A stretch of 64,000 nucleotides of DNA from Symsagittifera roscoffensis (taxonomy: Eukaryota; Xenacoelomorpha; Acoela; Convolutidae): assembly GCF_963678635.1 (NCBI RefSeq), contig NC_087064.1, positions 26,950,189-27,014,188 on the forward strand, in the 5' to 3' direction. This document shows, in pieces, positions 25,301 to 33,710 of the stretch (the stretch's first letter is position 1; each line of letters starts with the position of its first letter). The notes beneath the pieces are model-generated. The model saw nothing but the letters and a program-made list of their open reading frames with translations. It ran no database searches and had not been told where the DNA came from. The translations under genes were made by a program, and so were the position numbers.

Positions 25301-25425
25301 TCGTGACCCTTAGGTCCCTTTGGTGGCCTGGCCTGGTTGCATTCAATGTCATTAACCAGCCCAAGTTTGGATACGTCTATGTGGGGCTAGGTGAGAAGAA
25401 CCAAGATCTTCCCTTCATGTTGTAA
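4295..25425 (+). CDS. RSPH9: Radial spoke head protein 9 (RSPH9), six exons
   Basis: RSPH9 is a structural protein of the radial spoke head in motile cilia and flagella. It sits with the RSPH1/RSPH4A-type head proteins and helps transmit signals between the central pair and dynein arms. Joining 4295-4381, 5808-5947, 14130-14286, 19045-19174, 19674-19820 and 25265-25425 gives one open frame of about 273 residues; vertebrate RSPH9 is about 276. Family blocks visible in order are FWGKILG (exon 2), RKTLY and LNCMEW across the exon 2/3 junction, GRFRGDP..EYE (exon 3), QIKEEERL and VPRGA (exon 4), KLSSYFHF and EEDIPRG (exon 5), then WSIQ, LRSLWWPGL, YVYVGLGEKN and the terminal DLPFML (exon 6). Every junction has GT/AG and keeps frame, so the gene looks intact. 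The ATG context, CAACATGG, is favourable. Confidence 0.96.
4967..5056 (+). repeat. 17-bp minisatellite in intron 1
   Basis: About five imperfect tandem units of the form AATTCGTAACAAGCGAC. The last unit runs straight into the left end of the element at 5057. One and a half further units of the same motif occur at 57751-57814. Confidence 0.75.
5057..5576 (+). mobile_element. Family 1 non-autonomous element, full length
   Basis: The left end reads CAACAAGACTGCTC followed by a TCAGGG...CCCTGA-type hairpin and TGTTCCGACTGCC. The right end reads CGAAAGTCGGAACA, whose complement begins TGTTCCGACT. It has no long ORF. A further reverse-oriented right-end fragment lies at 5722-5770. The same ~520-bp unit recurs throughout the window. 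Confidence 0.85.
5808..5947 (+). CDS. RSPH9: RSPH9 exon 2
   Basis: The exon follows the acceptor 'ttcttcag' and ends in AG before GTTAGC, leaving two bases of a serine codon finished by exon 3. It encodes the conserved FFWGKILG and RKTLY blocks. Confidence 0.95.
5948..7556. other. RSPH9 intron 2, 5' part
   Basis: This is AT-rich non-coding sequence with no supported gene. Blocks such as 'gcgttttgtga/taatttaaatcagcactgtag' (near 7131-7160) recur near 24850-24900, so part of it is an old dispersed repeat. Confidence 0.4.
7557..8085 (+). mobile_element. Family 1 element, full length
   Basis: Both ends are present: left CAACAAGACTGCTCG with hairpin CAGGGCGAAGCCCTG, right ACTTTCGTATCGAAAGT then CGGAACA. 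The centre carries the family's 'gcgcgttaattg' block. Confidence 0.9.
8158..8726 (+). mobile_element. Family 1 element, first of a head-to-tail pair
   Basis: This is a full-length copy. Around 8421-8498 a ~37-bp stretch containing 'cgaattatatcgcgcg' is repeated. Its right end fuses with the left end of the next copy through the shared bases CAACAAG. Confidence 0.9.
8725..9257 (+). mobile_element. Family 1 element, second of a head-to-tail pair
   Basis: It has the same orientation as the preceding copy with no spacer between them. Both ends are intact apart from a substitution in the left hairpin (CAGGACGAAGCTCTG). Confidence 0.9.
9685..10093 (-). repeat. Solo LTR with 4-bp target duplication
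   Basis: Read on the - strand this starts TGGAACCTGATC and ends AACTCA, matching the LTR at 2569-2946. The bases ATGC lie directly on both sides (9681-9684 and 10094-10097), which fits a 4-bp target site duplication. There is no internal region, so this is a solo LTR left by recombination, inside RSPH9 intron 2. Confidence 0.85.
10098..12142. other. RSPH9 intron 2, middle part
   Basis: No gene is recognised. The sequence is AT-rich with a few unconvincing ORFs (for example 69 codons, reverse, 10666-10875). Confidence 0.35.
12143..12440 (+). mobile_element. Family 1 element, diverged and internally deleted
   Basis: The left end GGGACTGCTTGTACATCAG and the right end AAAGTCGGAACA are recognisable, but only ~300 bp separate them. 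The centre of the consensus has been lost. Confidence 0.65.
12598..13783 (-). other. Cluster of three unassigned antisense ORFs
   Basis: Three reverse-strand ORFs follow one another: 13454-13783 (109 codons), 12989-13255 (88) and 12598-12927 (109). None has a domain I recognise, and their AT-rich codons do not resemble the GC-richer RSPH9 and GPCR exons. They could be chance, an eroded transposable element, or exons of a nested gene. I favour chance or an eroded element. Confidence 0.15.
14130..14286 (+). CDS. RSPH9: RSPH9 exon 3
   Basis: It begins with one base completing the split serine codon after acceptor 'tgtttatag', then reads LNCMEW and GRFRGDPAHEYE. It ends in a complete codon (GAC GCC) before donor GTAAGC. 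The acidic stretch at the end is a few residues shorter than in vertebrate RSPH9. Confidence 0.95.
14287..16170. other. RSPH9 intron 3, 5' part
   Basis: At 14335-14351 the motif CAGAGGCGGACTTAGG resembles the terminal sequence of hAT-type transposons, but no matching far end was found. Otherwise the sequence is AT-rich with no supported gene. The 78-codon ORF at 15646-15882 has no recognisable domain. Confidence 0.3.
16171..16750 (+). mobile_element. Family 1 element, 5'-eroded copy
   Basis: The left hairpin is missing (only 'gaatgtcctttaagg' remains). The central 'gcgcgtttattatcccaaat' block and the right end 'gaggtcggaaca' are clear. Confidence 0.7.
17076..17637 (+). mobile_element. Family 1 element, diverged, carrying a minisatellite
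   Basis: The left end AAAAAGACTGCTCGTGTC and the right end TTTCATCGAAAGTCATAACA bracket a middle that has been replaced or expanded by the tandem repeat at 17281-17460. Confidence 0.6.
17281..17460 (+). repeat. Minisatellite of palindromic units
   Basis: Imperfect tandem units contain ACTTTCACTATCAAAGT, in which ACTTT and AAAGT can pair. A longer variant carries 'cagagtgggagcgtta'. At least six units are visible. Confidence 0.75.
17638..19044. other. RSPH9 intron 3, 3' part
   Basis: This is AT-rich non-coding sequence. A short stem-loop (AGTGCTTTGAT with ATCAAAGCACT) lies at 18879-18912. Nothing else is supported. Confidence 0.35.
19045..19174 (+). CDS. RSPH9: RSPH9 exon 4
   Basis: Two in-frame acceptors six bases apart are possible: 'gtgtag' (exon from 19045, giving H-Q-I-K-E-E) and 'caccag' (exon from 19051, giving I-K-E-E). 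I chose the first because the Q before IKEE is kept in vertebrate RSPH9. The exon carries KEEERL and VPRGA and ends one base into a glycine codon before GTACTA. Confidence 0.88.
19674..19820 (+). CDS. RSPH9: RSPH9 exon 5
   Basis: The acceptor is 'gttgtag'; the exon completes the split glycine and reads KLSSYFHF, EKTLLAKA and EEDIPRG. The donor GTACAG leaves one base in the last glycine codon. It is notably GC-rich compared with its introns. Confidence 0.95.
19821..20478. other. RSPH9 intron 5, 5' part
   Basis: No gene is supported. Forward and reverse ORFs at 20227-20430 overlap each other and lack any domain. Confidence 0.4.
20479..21064 (+). mobile_element. Family 2 non-autonomous element
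   Basis: The left end GAACAAGGATAGCCG is followed by the hairpin GTGCAAGTAGCAC and a TGTTGAGACCA motif. The right end reads CAATGGTCGGAGCAAC, whose complement contains GCTCCGACCA. The layout parallels family 1 but the sequence differs. Other copies lie at 43489-44150 and 48744-49180, with fragments near 24300-24533 and 54696. Confidence 0.75.
21480..21710. repeat. C-tract block followed by G-tract block
   Basis: Runs of four to six C (21480-21570) are followed, after a short spacer, by many G runs of three to nineteen bases (21586-21708). The two halves are roughly complementary. The G block has enough runs for several G-quadruplexes. It lies in RSPH9 intron 5. Confidence 0.8.
21783..21995. 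repeat. Cluster of palindromic TAATGGATTATAATCC-like units
   Basis: About ten overlapping copies of ATTATAATGGATT and its complement make a dense array of TAAT and GGATTA words. It lies directly after the G-rich block. Confidence 0.7.
22471..23975 (+). mobile_element. Head-to-tail array of three diverged family 1 copies
   Basis: Left ends start near 22471 (TGTTCCGACTGCC nearby), 22876 (ACGTTCCGATTAC) and 23385 (AGAGCGAAGCG hairpin, CCCGACTACC). The right ends of the first two fall where the next begins ('atcagaacatc', 'gacggaacacc'). The third fades near 23975. All are old and AT-eroded. Confidence 0.6.
24300..24533 (+). mobile_element. Family 2 fragment (right half)
   Basis: It matches the right half of the 20479-21064 copy, including 'ccagattttgcgtgg' and 'cattttcaat' near the end. 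The left half is not visible. Confidence 0.5.
25265..25425 (+). CDS. RSPH9: RSPH9 exon 6 (last)
   Basis: The acceptor is 'ctgtttacag'. The exon encodes CWSIQ, LRSLWWPGL and YVYVGLGEKN, ending DLPFML then TAA, the same C-terminus as vertebrate RSPH9. Confidence 0.96.
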
Positions 25426-25502
25426 ACTCATTATTATTACAATCAAATGTTATTATACACTATTATAATTGATTTGAAATGACCTCAGTTTCTATATTAC
25501 AA

Positions 25503-25508
25503 AATAAA
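25503..25508 (+). promoter_or_regulatory. Polyadenylation signal AATAAA for RSPH9
   Basis: AATAAA lies 78 bases after the stop codon, a suitable distance for a short 3' UTR. It is the first such hexamer after the stop. Confidence 0.6.
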
Positions 25509-26553
25509 ATTTTTCAAAATCAGTTTGATTTTGATAGTCTTGGTCCCGAGAAATGAATCATGTGGGGCCAGAACCAGAACTAAAAAGTCATGTCTGATTA
25601 TTTGGACTTGTTTTTCTACTTATGTTCACCTTTTCCAGACAGAGTAGGAAATTGTGTTAATTGAAAAAGTCTGAAATAAATCAAAGAATATTGAAGATAA
25701 AAGTCCTCTGAAAGTTATGTGAACTAAAACAGGACTGCTCCTTTTTAATTTTTTTTTCGACTGCACTTGATTATGCATGAAATCATTTTTGAAAAATATT
25801 TCAAAAAAAAAGAAAGTCTTTTTTTTTGAAAATCACCCGCCCTCTTTCACAAGCAGAATTTGAAGTACAACGCGATATATTTCGCATCTAGTAACAAGTT
25901 GTGTGGATGCTTTAATTTGCCTAAATTCAACTTGGAATGGTCTAATTTGCCGCAAATGCTAGGCGTTAACAAAAAACAGCAAGCATAGCCGACAGGGCGG
26001 ACAGGGGCGCAATAGTCCAAGTTAGACCTTCCACCAAGCTATAATTAATCTTGCTCTAATTCAATTGTTAAGACTTGCATGTAAACCAAATTGGCTTTTG
26101 ATAGACCAAGAAGTTCCAACCGGATGTTTTTAATTCTATTTTATGGTCAGTATTTGCAATAAAAGAGGAGAAGGAACAATTTTTTTTGAATTTTGATTAA
26201 AATCGGCTATTTTTAGTATGCACTTACAGATTCAATTTACGTGCAATACACAAAAAAAATCTCACGAAATGAAAAGAACTTAGTCGCAAAAAAAGCTGAT
26301 CAAGAAAGAAAATTTTTTTCAATTTTCGTTTTGCAGGTATAACTTCGTTTTTTATCTTTTCTTAGAATGTAGGATAATTAATATCTTCCAGGCATTTTTT
26401 CGAAAACTGTAAAAAAAAACGCAAAAAAACAGAAATTTAATGTGATAGAAATTATCTAATGTAAAACAACCCAACCTAGAATAGTACGACTGCCTGTAAT
26501 CCATATCCTGTTTGAGTTTTTGTTGACTCCTCTGTGCAAGGCAATAACGCCAT
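25509..26553. other. Intergenic, downstream of RSPH9
   Basis: No gene is seen. A diverged family 1-like block ('acgccatataaagtac'-type remnant) is suggested near 25845-25960. Confidence 0.3.
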
Positions 26554-26614
26554 GTGAAACTAGAACAACCGGTTGCTCTGCAACTTGCAGAGCAAGCGGC
26601 TTTTCTAGTTTCAC
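26554..26614. other. Near-perfect 29-bp stem-loop
   Basis: The left arm runs 26554-26582 and the right arm 26586-26614, with three mismatches and a nominal 3-nt loop. The stem includes GTTGCTCTGCA paired with TGCAGAGCAAG. It resembles a small-RNA precursor or a MITE core. It lies ~1.1 kb past RSPH9 and the strand cannot be told. Confidence 0.55.
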
Positions 26615-26818
26615 TGGAGTTTCTACTAAAAAATATAACTGGAAGCTTAAAGAAAAAATTGGGAGAAAATGGTTGACGGGAATTTTAGAAAACAAAGATT
26701 TGACCTTTTTCCAGTAAAGAGCAATAGAATTAAATGAATGAAACAATAGAACAATTAGACTAATGTGAAAACCGCCCAAGACTTAGGTTGAAATTTCGTT
26801 TTAAATGGACTTGTGTTA

Positions 26819-27319
26819 TTGTTCCGACTTTCGATACGAAAAAAAAACGGAATATTTGTGCTCGGGGTGGGTTTTTTTCTTCTTCAGACAAATTTCGACT
26901 TTTTAACTCTATAAAAATCGTTCGGTATTATTGTCCTGAGCTTAAATGGGAAAAGATATTTTACTTATGATCATTTTTCGTAAATTTATGGGGATTTAAA
27001 GCTTGGCATTTTGGCCAATTTGGGACAATTAACGCGCGATATATTTCGAACTTTTAACGCATAAGCGGAAATTTAATCCGTTCTAGAAATCGTTCCAAAT
27101 TGGTTGAAATAAGTTTATTTGTCATAATCGATTGTTAATAGCAGCGAAATCTAATCTTTTTTTCTCTATATGGCGTGTGGGGGGATGATTTTCATAAAAA
27201 AAACTCAAATTTTCATTTCGTTTTTATTACATTCAATTTTTTCATGTTATTACAGATTCATAAACCTTAAAAGGCAGTCGGAACTATCAGATCTTTGCCC
27301 TGATACGAGCAGTCTTGTT
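26819..27319 (-). mobile_element. Family 1 element, full length, reverse
   Basis: This copy starts TGTTCCGACTTTCGATACG and ends ATACGAGCAGTCTTGTT, with the conserved 'aattaacgcgcgatatattt' centre. It is among the better-preserved copies. Confidence 0.9.
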
Positions 27320-27693
27320 ACAGATAAAAACAGGAAAGAAACGTTTTGATACAAACCTCTGTTAACAAATGATCATGTCGAGAAGTAAGATCGAAAGTTT
27401 ACCACACTAAACATAAAATTTTCGTGACTTCCTCCAAAAAATTCCACTTGACTGGACCAAAAATGAGATGCTGTTCATTTAATTTGGTGTTATTAGATTT
27501 TGTTGGAACAGTTATTAAAGTTTTCAGGCTACCCCGCTGCTGCATTTTTCATCAAGCTTTTTCATCAAACCAAAAATTTCCAAGCTTTTTTCTTAAAACT
27601 AGTTTTTTCTTCAAATTACGAGGCCATACTCTGCACTGTAGATGCGCAAAATTTAGTGCTTGTATGTCTCTGAACCCAGAAAATGTCCAGATT

Positions 27694-28663
27694 TGAGTTG
27701 AATTTTTCAACATCGAAATCATTTTCAGATAATAAGACGCTACGAGTTAAGGGAAAGGTTCGATCCATCTCCGATGGGCAGGTCGAACTTCTCTACTGAA
27801 CAAAAACAACAGTTATATAGCAACTTATTAGTTATCGATTACCAGCCCTGTTTTGCTGCCTGATACTGAGAACCAGCTATGAGATGCCTATTTTGCATGT
27901 AATTAAGTTAGTTTGCAGGGTTGGGCCGATAACCTTCAGGTAGTAACAATTTTGACGAAACAATGTTACAAGAACAACATTAAACGGGCTATGGCAGAGA
28001 CGGTTGAAAAAGCACGTAAGGCTCTATTTGGACGCTAGCCAGTCGTTTCAGGATCTAGCCCTTTTTCCGTCAGTATGTACTTCCGGGCAAATGTTACAAA
28101 AGGCGAACCAAATACTGAAAAAACGATGGAAGAGTCACAGAAGACAAACGGAAACATCGAAATTTGTAATTATACACTGATGGAGTCAAATTGAATCTAA
28201 ACTCAGAAAACTCTAAATCAAACTGGCTAGGTTTTTTTAACAAGTGACTACTCAATACAAGAAGTCTAATAAACATTGAACGAAGATTAAAATTTGCAAA
28301 TGCTCTTATAGCTCTGATTGCAACATCGTTTGTTGTTGAGAAACCTGGCTAAATAAAAATATCATTTCATCTGAACTTCTTTTAAATGACTACGACATCT
28401 ACAAGAGTGACAGACATCAATTGAGGCTAAAATTTGAATTGTGGCATTCTCACTACAGTCAAAAACACACTGAACAAATTAAAAATGTCTTCCCCAATTC
28501 TTTTTCTGGAAAAGTGGTCTAACATCTGAAAACAATTCCAGTTATCAAACAGAAGGATCACGAAACCTGGATACAATGTTCACTCATCTGCAGAAGGTTA
28601 GTTAAAAACTGTTCAAAATCAAGTTCGTCATTTTGATAGCTCAGAGAAGATTATTTTGTGGCA
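27694..28663 (+). repeat. Long direct repeat A, copy 1
   Basis: These ~970 bp recur at 30487-31459 with roughly 4-5% differences judged by eye. Both copies begin TGAGTTGAA and end TTTTGTGGCA, a TG...CA pattern, but no primer-binding site or purine tract is evident beside them. Short protein-like frames can be read within, all interrupted. Confidence 0.85.
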
Positions 28664-30486
28664 CAATATAATAAAAAAACTCCCTTAAAAATCCGAAAGT
28701 GATCGCAGTAAACCTTGGAACGGGGACAAATTGGCAACTGAAATCAATATAAAAAAGCGAGTTCTCGGGATTGTTTATTGTGTCACAGATGGAGCACCAG
28801 ACGTTAGGCACCAGATAAGAAATGGAAAGAAACTGAAACCGCAGTGCTACAATTTGTTAAAATTCTTTTTTTTTCTAACCGAAAGCAGAAGGACAAAGAC
28901 CTTGTGATGAAACATTGCAGAATTGAACTTGGCACTTTTTAAGAGATTAAAACTTTTCGAGACATTAAAACAATCGTCAAGAAAATAGTAACAATTTGCA
29001 AAAGAATATTAAGAAAAAGAATTGCAAACTCCAAAAGCAGTGAACGAAGAACCGCGAATCCAAAAACAAACAGCTAGCTGTTAAACTGATGTTTGTAAAT
29101 CATCATGAAATTCCTAGAAAACAATTTCCTTTTCCGGATTAAAATGCAAACAAGTCTTATTTTTCCAGTAGTCCTAAAAAGCAACGAGAAAAGTTTGCGG
29201 ATCCCGATAGAAACCAGCCAGCTTCAATTTAAGGTGAGTTTTGTAAAGTTTTGTGAAGTTTCTAGTGACTAAGTTCCTTGGTCCAGATCAAACTCTCACA
29301 GTCTCATCATCACTGAATAATTCAAAGCCTGTAAAAAGCCCAGTAATGCGAAGATAAAGCTTATACCTGCGTTGCATGCAATTGTAACATGCAATTGACA
29401 CTCGAATGAACACCATTCTCACCTGCTGCATTCACGGGCATCAAAGAACTTGGAATGAAAGCGATGCTCCTGTGCAAAAAATACATGGAACAGTAGATAG
29501 GAATAACTTCATCCGCTGTCGAACTATGGCAATTTTGTCGAAGAGATTGAAAAACTGATGTTGGTGAAAAACTAAATAACATGAAAAAGGTTGACTCAGT
29601 TAGCAGATGAAAAGGTTGAAAAAGCTATGAAAACAACATTAAAAAGTAGAGAAGTTGTGCGTTGCTGTTCGTGCTGTAGAAAATTCCACAGATAAATCAA
29701 ATGGTGTAAAAAAGTGTATATCTCGAAAATACACTTTTGCAAAAAAAGTTTCAGAATAAACGGGATCATATAGGATACAAACAAATCAAAAGGCGAAAAC
29801 TTTGTCCCAATGAACAATGAAGTGAACAAAATACTTGATTCGACTGGAGCTAACACTCATGTAACCGAAATTCAGTGACTTGAAAAGTTTAGAACCGATC
29901 GAGAAAAACCAAGAACATTGATTGATACAGTAGCAAACGATTATGAGGCTAGAATTAACATTGCAAAAAGAGAAAAACTTAAGGAGAAGTAAGGAAGTCT
30001 ACATCATGCCGGCCTTCATTAGAGAGGCTGCAATAAAAGTGCTATTCAAACAGAATGACGAAATGCAATTAGTGCAATGCAAACGAATTTTATTTCAAGA
30101 AGTTTGATTGTACGATATGCTAATTTTGACGATTAACGGTCTTATTTGATAAAAGAAAATTGCGTTTGAAAGAAAATATCCTGCAATTTTGCGAAATTTA
30201 AAAACCGCGAAAATCAGATAGACAATTAATGCTGGTAGAAATTGGACGGCAGAGACAGAGAAAACATAAGGAAGCTAGAATTATGAGAATTCAAAAAAGA
30301 AACTCTCCGAATTGTAACGATTGTTCAGTTACAATCGTTACTGAGCAGACTCCCGTTGATAGGAAGGCTGTGGGGAAGATATTGCAACCCTTCCTGATTT
30401 CTTCACGAATGTCAAATAAACCGGAGGAATTCCGAGAAGTGACTGAAGACCTTGGTTTTAACATATTTTAGCTTCCCGAAATGTAT
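28664..30486 (+). other. Segment between direct repeats A, with coding remnants
   Basis: The + strand shows protein-like snatches, such as one near 28755-28830 containing GIVYCVTDGAPDVR, which has a transposase-like flavour, and an 80-codon ORF at 30229-30471 with no domain I know. Frequent stops and frame changes point to a decayed transposon ORF. The family is not identified. Confidence 0.35.
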
Positions 30487-31459
30487 TGAGTTGAACTTTT
30501 TCAACATCGAAATCATTTTGAGATCATAAGACGCTACGAGTTAAGGGAAAGGTTCCATCCATCTCCGATAGGTAGATCGAACTTCTCTACTGAACAAAAA
30601 CAACAGTTATATAGTAACTTAAAAGTTATCGATTACCAGCCCTGTTTTGCTTCCTGATACTGATAACCAGCTATGAGATGCCTATTTTGCATGTAATTAA
30701 GTTAGTTTGCAGGGTTGGGCCGATAGCCTTCAGGTATTAACAATTTTGACGACACAATGTTACAAGAACAACATAAAACGGGTTATGGGAGAGACGGTTG
30801 AAAAAGCACGTAAAGCTCTATTTGGACGCTAGCCAGTCGTTTCAGGATCTAGCCTTTTTTCCGTCAGTATGTACTTCCGGGCAAATGTTACAAAAGGCGA
30901 ACCAAATACTGAAAAAACGATGGAAGACTCACAGAATACAAACGGAAAGTTAGAATTTTGTAATTATATACTGATGGATTCAAATTGAAGTTAGACTCAG
31001 AAAACTCTAAATCAAACTGACTAGGTTTTTTTTTAACAAGTGACTACTCAATACAAGAAGTCTAATAAAGATTGAACGAAGATCAAAATTTGTAAATGCT
31101 CTTATAGCTCTGATTGCAACATCATTTGTTTTTGAGAAACCTGGCTAAATAAAAATATCAATTCATCTGAACTTTTTTTAAATGACTACGACATCTACAA
31201 AAGTGACAGACATCAATGGAGGCGAAAATTTGAATTGTGGCAATCTGATTACAGTCAAAAACACCCTGAACAAATTAAAAATGTCTTCCCCAATTCTTTT
31301 TCTGGAAAAGTGGTCTAACATCTGAAAACAATTCCAGTTATCAAACAGAAGGATCACGAAACCTGGATACAATGTTCACTCATCTGCAAAAGGTTAGTTA
31401 AAAACTGTTCAAAATCAAGTTCGTCATTTTGATAGCTCAGAGAAGATTATTTTGTGGCA
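30487..31459 (+). repeat. Long direct repeat A, copy 2
   Basis: Partner of 27694-28663. Just after its end, 'gcaggatcttttctttcaaacgc' (about 31458-31480) is the complement, with one mismatch, of a stretch near 30160-30182 inside the intervening segment. Confidence 0.85.
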
Positions 31460-32640
31460 GGATCTTTTCTTTCAAACGCTAAAAAAGAATTGGGGAAAAT
31501 ATCTTCCCCAATTCTTTTTTAGCCTGCAAAATAAAGCTCAGTACAACCGAAAATGTTTTTTGTGCGGTCTATAGCCCGTCTTTAACTAATCGATATCGAT
31601 GTTTTTTGAAGATTTTCAAAAAGTCCTGACAAACATTCCGAGGAAGAACCTTGCTCTGATATGCGGTGACATAATTGTTTCTGAAGCAAGCTCATTGATA
31701 CTAAAAAAACATAAAAGAAATATCGGAAGAACAGCTCTCAGTTGACAGAGACAAGTGATTGATTTTCTATCTGGCTGAATTAACATCTTAGATTTAGCCT
31801 TCTATCATAATTATTTTCTATCAGCCGGAAAGAATTTTTCGATTTCGAAAACTTTCAATGGTTCCGGCCTGTGGAGCTATCCATCCTTCCATGGAATTTA
31901 CAGTAAATCAAGCCAAACCAACAATGGAAAAATTCAAAAGATATGTAGCAGTGATTTTGAAGCCGTAAACTATTATCTTGAAGAAAACTCTTTTAACTTC
32001 GTACACCAACATAAAAAAACTAGTGATGAAATGTACAAGTACCTGGGTTTTACAAAATAAAGACAATTCTTGCCACCTCGGATAACCAGTCTTACCTCAA
32101 ACTTGATTAATAAACTTGTCTGTTGGAAACCAAGCCAACATCTTATAGGAAATAATTTGTTGCAAAACTGGAGAAACAAGTGACGGAATTCTCCGAAGAA
32201 GACAAGGATATTATCAAGAGAAGTGGGAACAAGTGATACTGATGTCATTTTCAACCACTTTAAAAAATCTGAACAAGGTAGATTGCCTAACAAAATTACT
32301 GACAAAGGAAGATAAACGAAATACGCTGCTAAATGAACAAGTTGATATGTTGAATGAGTTTTTCCCTTTGATTTTCTTCCTGCAATGTTAATCAGGTTAG
32401 ATGTCTTTGAAAAAAGGAAACCGACTAAAGCAAATTTCGTTATCTCGAAAAAAACCATCTAAACATTTTGAGCTCACTAAACGTCAATAAAGCAGGAGGC
32501 CCAATTACCACCAAGTTTTTATCAAGAGTCGTTCAGTACTATATGCGAACTTACACATTCAATGCTAAAGAACAATTGGCGACTACAAAAAAAATCTTGA
32601 TAGCTGGAAAATGGCAGCAATATCTCCAATTCATTAAAAA
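31460..32640 (+). pseudogene. Decayed coding sequence, probably from a transposon
   Basis: Two forward frames near 31800-32060 and 32450-32640 read protein-like, the second including LNVNKAGGPITTKFLSRVV, but stops and shifts break them. A 161-codon reverse ORF covers 31973-32458 and has no domain. I cannot name the family. Its place after direct repeat A suggests it belongs to the same old element. Confidence 0.3.
31478..31523. other. Perfect 20-bp stem-loop
   Basis: Arms 31478-31497 and 31504-31523 pair completely around a 6-nt loop. The right-arm sequence CTTCCCCAATTCTTTTT also occurs in both copies of direct repeat A (28489 and 31284), so the stem seems to come from an inverted fragment of that repeat. 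Confidence 0.75.
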
Positions 32641-32662
32641 TTAGACAGAAGGATGGTAAGAA

Positions 32663-32781
32663 ATCTGAAGCTCTTACTTAGAGCATTAACATTGAGGAAG
32701 GGACCAGGAATGCGAAAAAAACCTTTGTTCGCATTCCTGGTCCCTTCCTCAATGTTAATGATCTAAGTAAGAGCTTAAGAT
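32663..32781. other. 54-bp-arm stem-loop
   Basis: Arms 32663-32716 and 32728-32781 pair with two mismatches around an 11-nt loop. The stem core (GAGGAAGGGACCAGGAATGC) is GC-richer than its surroundings. No matching copy was noticed elsewhere in the window. Confidence 0.8.
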
Positions 32782-33710
32782 ACAACAAATCCTAGACCTT
32801 TTGCTACTTTAGACTCTTCTAGTTTTTCCTCCATTAATCTGAATTCGTATTTCGTCCTCTTATTTTTTGGTAAGCGCATTTATCAATTGCTCTGTTCAAT
32901 TTTTTCCTCCACTTTGTATCTCCACTTTGTATCTCCTTAAAAGCAATGTGTCGGTAAAAGACAGGACAGTCTGGTATGGTTAACATGTGTAACACCAATT
33001 CGAAAGGAAATATTAGCGCTGAAAAGATTCCAAATTAAGTTTGTTAAAAGGGTAACAGATATAGAGACTTTTAATACAAAAAGCAGCTCCGGCTCTTAAA
33101 CATTTGCCCCCTTCCAATGTTTCTTCAAGTAAATGACATCGGTTTATTAGCAAACACACTAAAAAAGCAGCAGCTATTTTCCGTTGCCAGATTAGCAACA
33201 TCGTGAAAACAGGACGAACGAAGTTTCCAAATTGTCAAAAATGCGAACCAAAATATCACGAAACGAATTGGTGTTCAAAAACTACCAAATAAAAAAATTG
33301 GTTGAAAAATTTGATAAATGTTTGAGAAATGACAGGGTTGAAAAATTAAATAAACCAAAACGATATGAAAATTTTTTCAAAAAAATGTGCAGATTGGAAT
33401 TTTTGTTCATCGCAGTTATTTTGTGATTGTGAAAACTGCCGTAATAACTGGACATTATTTTAATTGGGACTAGTAAACCCTTCAACTTTATTGCAAGTTC
33501 AAAATAACAACAAAATAACAGTTTTGTAAACCGCCTGACATTTTAAAAAAATGTTATCCAGAATTTTGTTGTGATGATATTGGAAGCGTTATCACAGATC
33601 ATTTATAGTTGAAATATCCATTGATTATTTTGTTTTTTTTTCTAGTTCTTTTATACAGCAAACTGATAGTCGGCGAGAAAAATGCCCAATTATCGGTAGG
33701 TGTACGTATG
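32782..33710. other. Intergenic
   Basis: AT-rich with no supported gene. A short reverse reading near 33080 (CLRAGAAFCIK) resembles a forward one near 19527 (CLRAGAGFAIK), suggesting a weak dispersed repeat. Confidence 0.3.

Noticed and set aside
27694-31459. Calling this a standard LTR retrotransposon
   Set aside because: TG...CA ends are present but primer-binding site, polypurine tract and target duplication are all missing.
31973-32458. 161-codon reverse ORF
   Set aside because: No domain, AT-rich codons, and it overlaps protein-like remnants on the forward strand; most likely chance.
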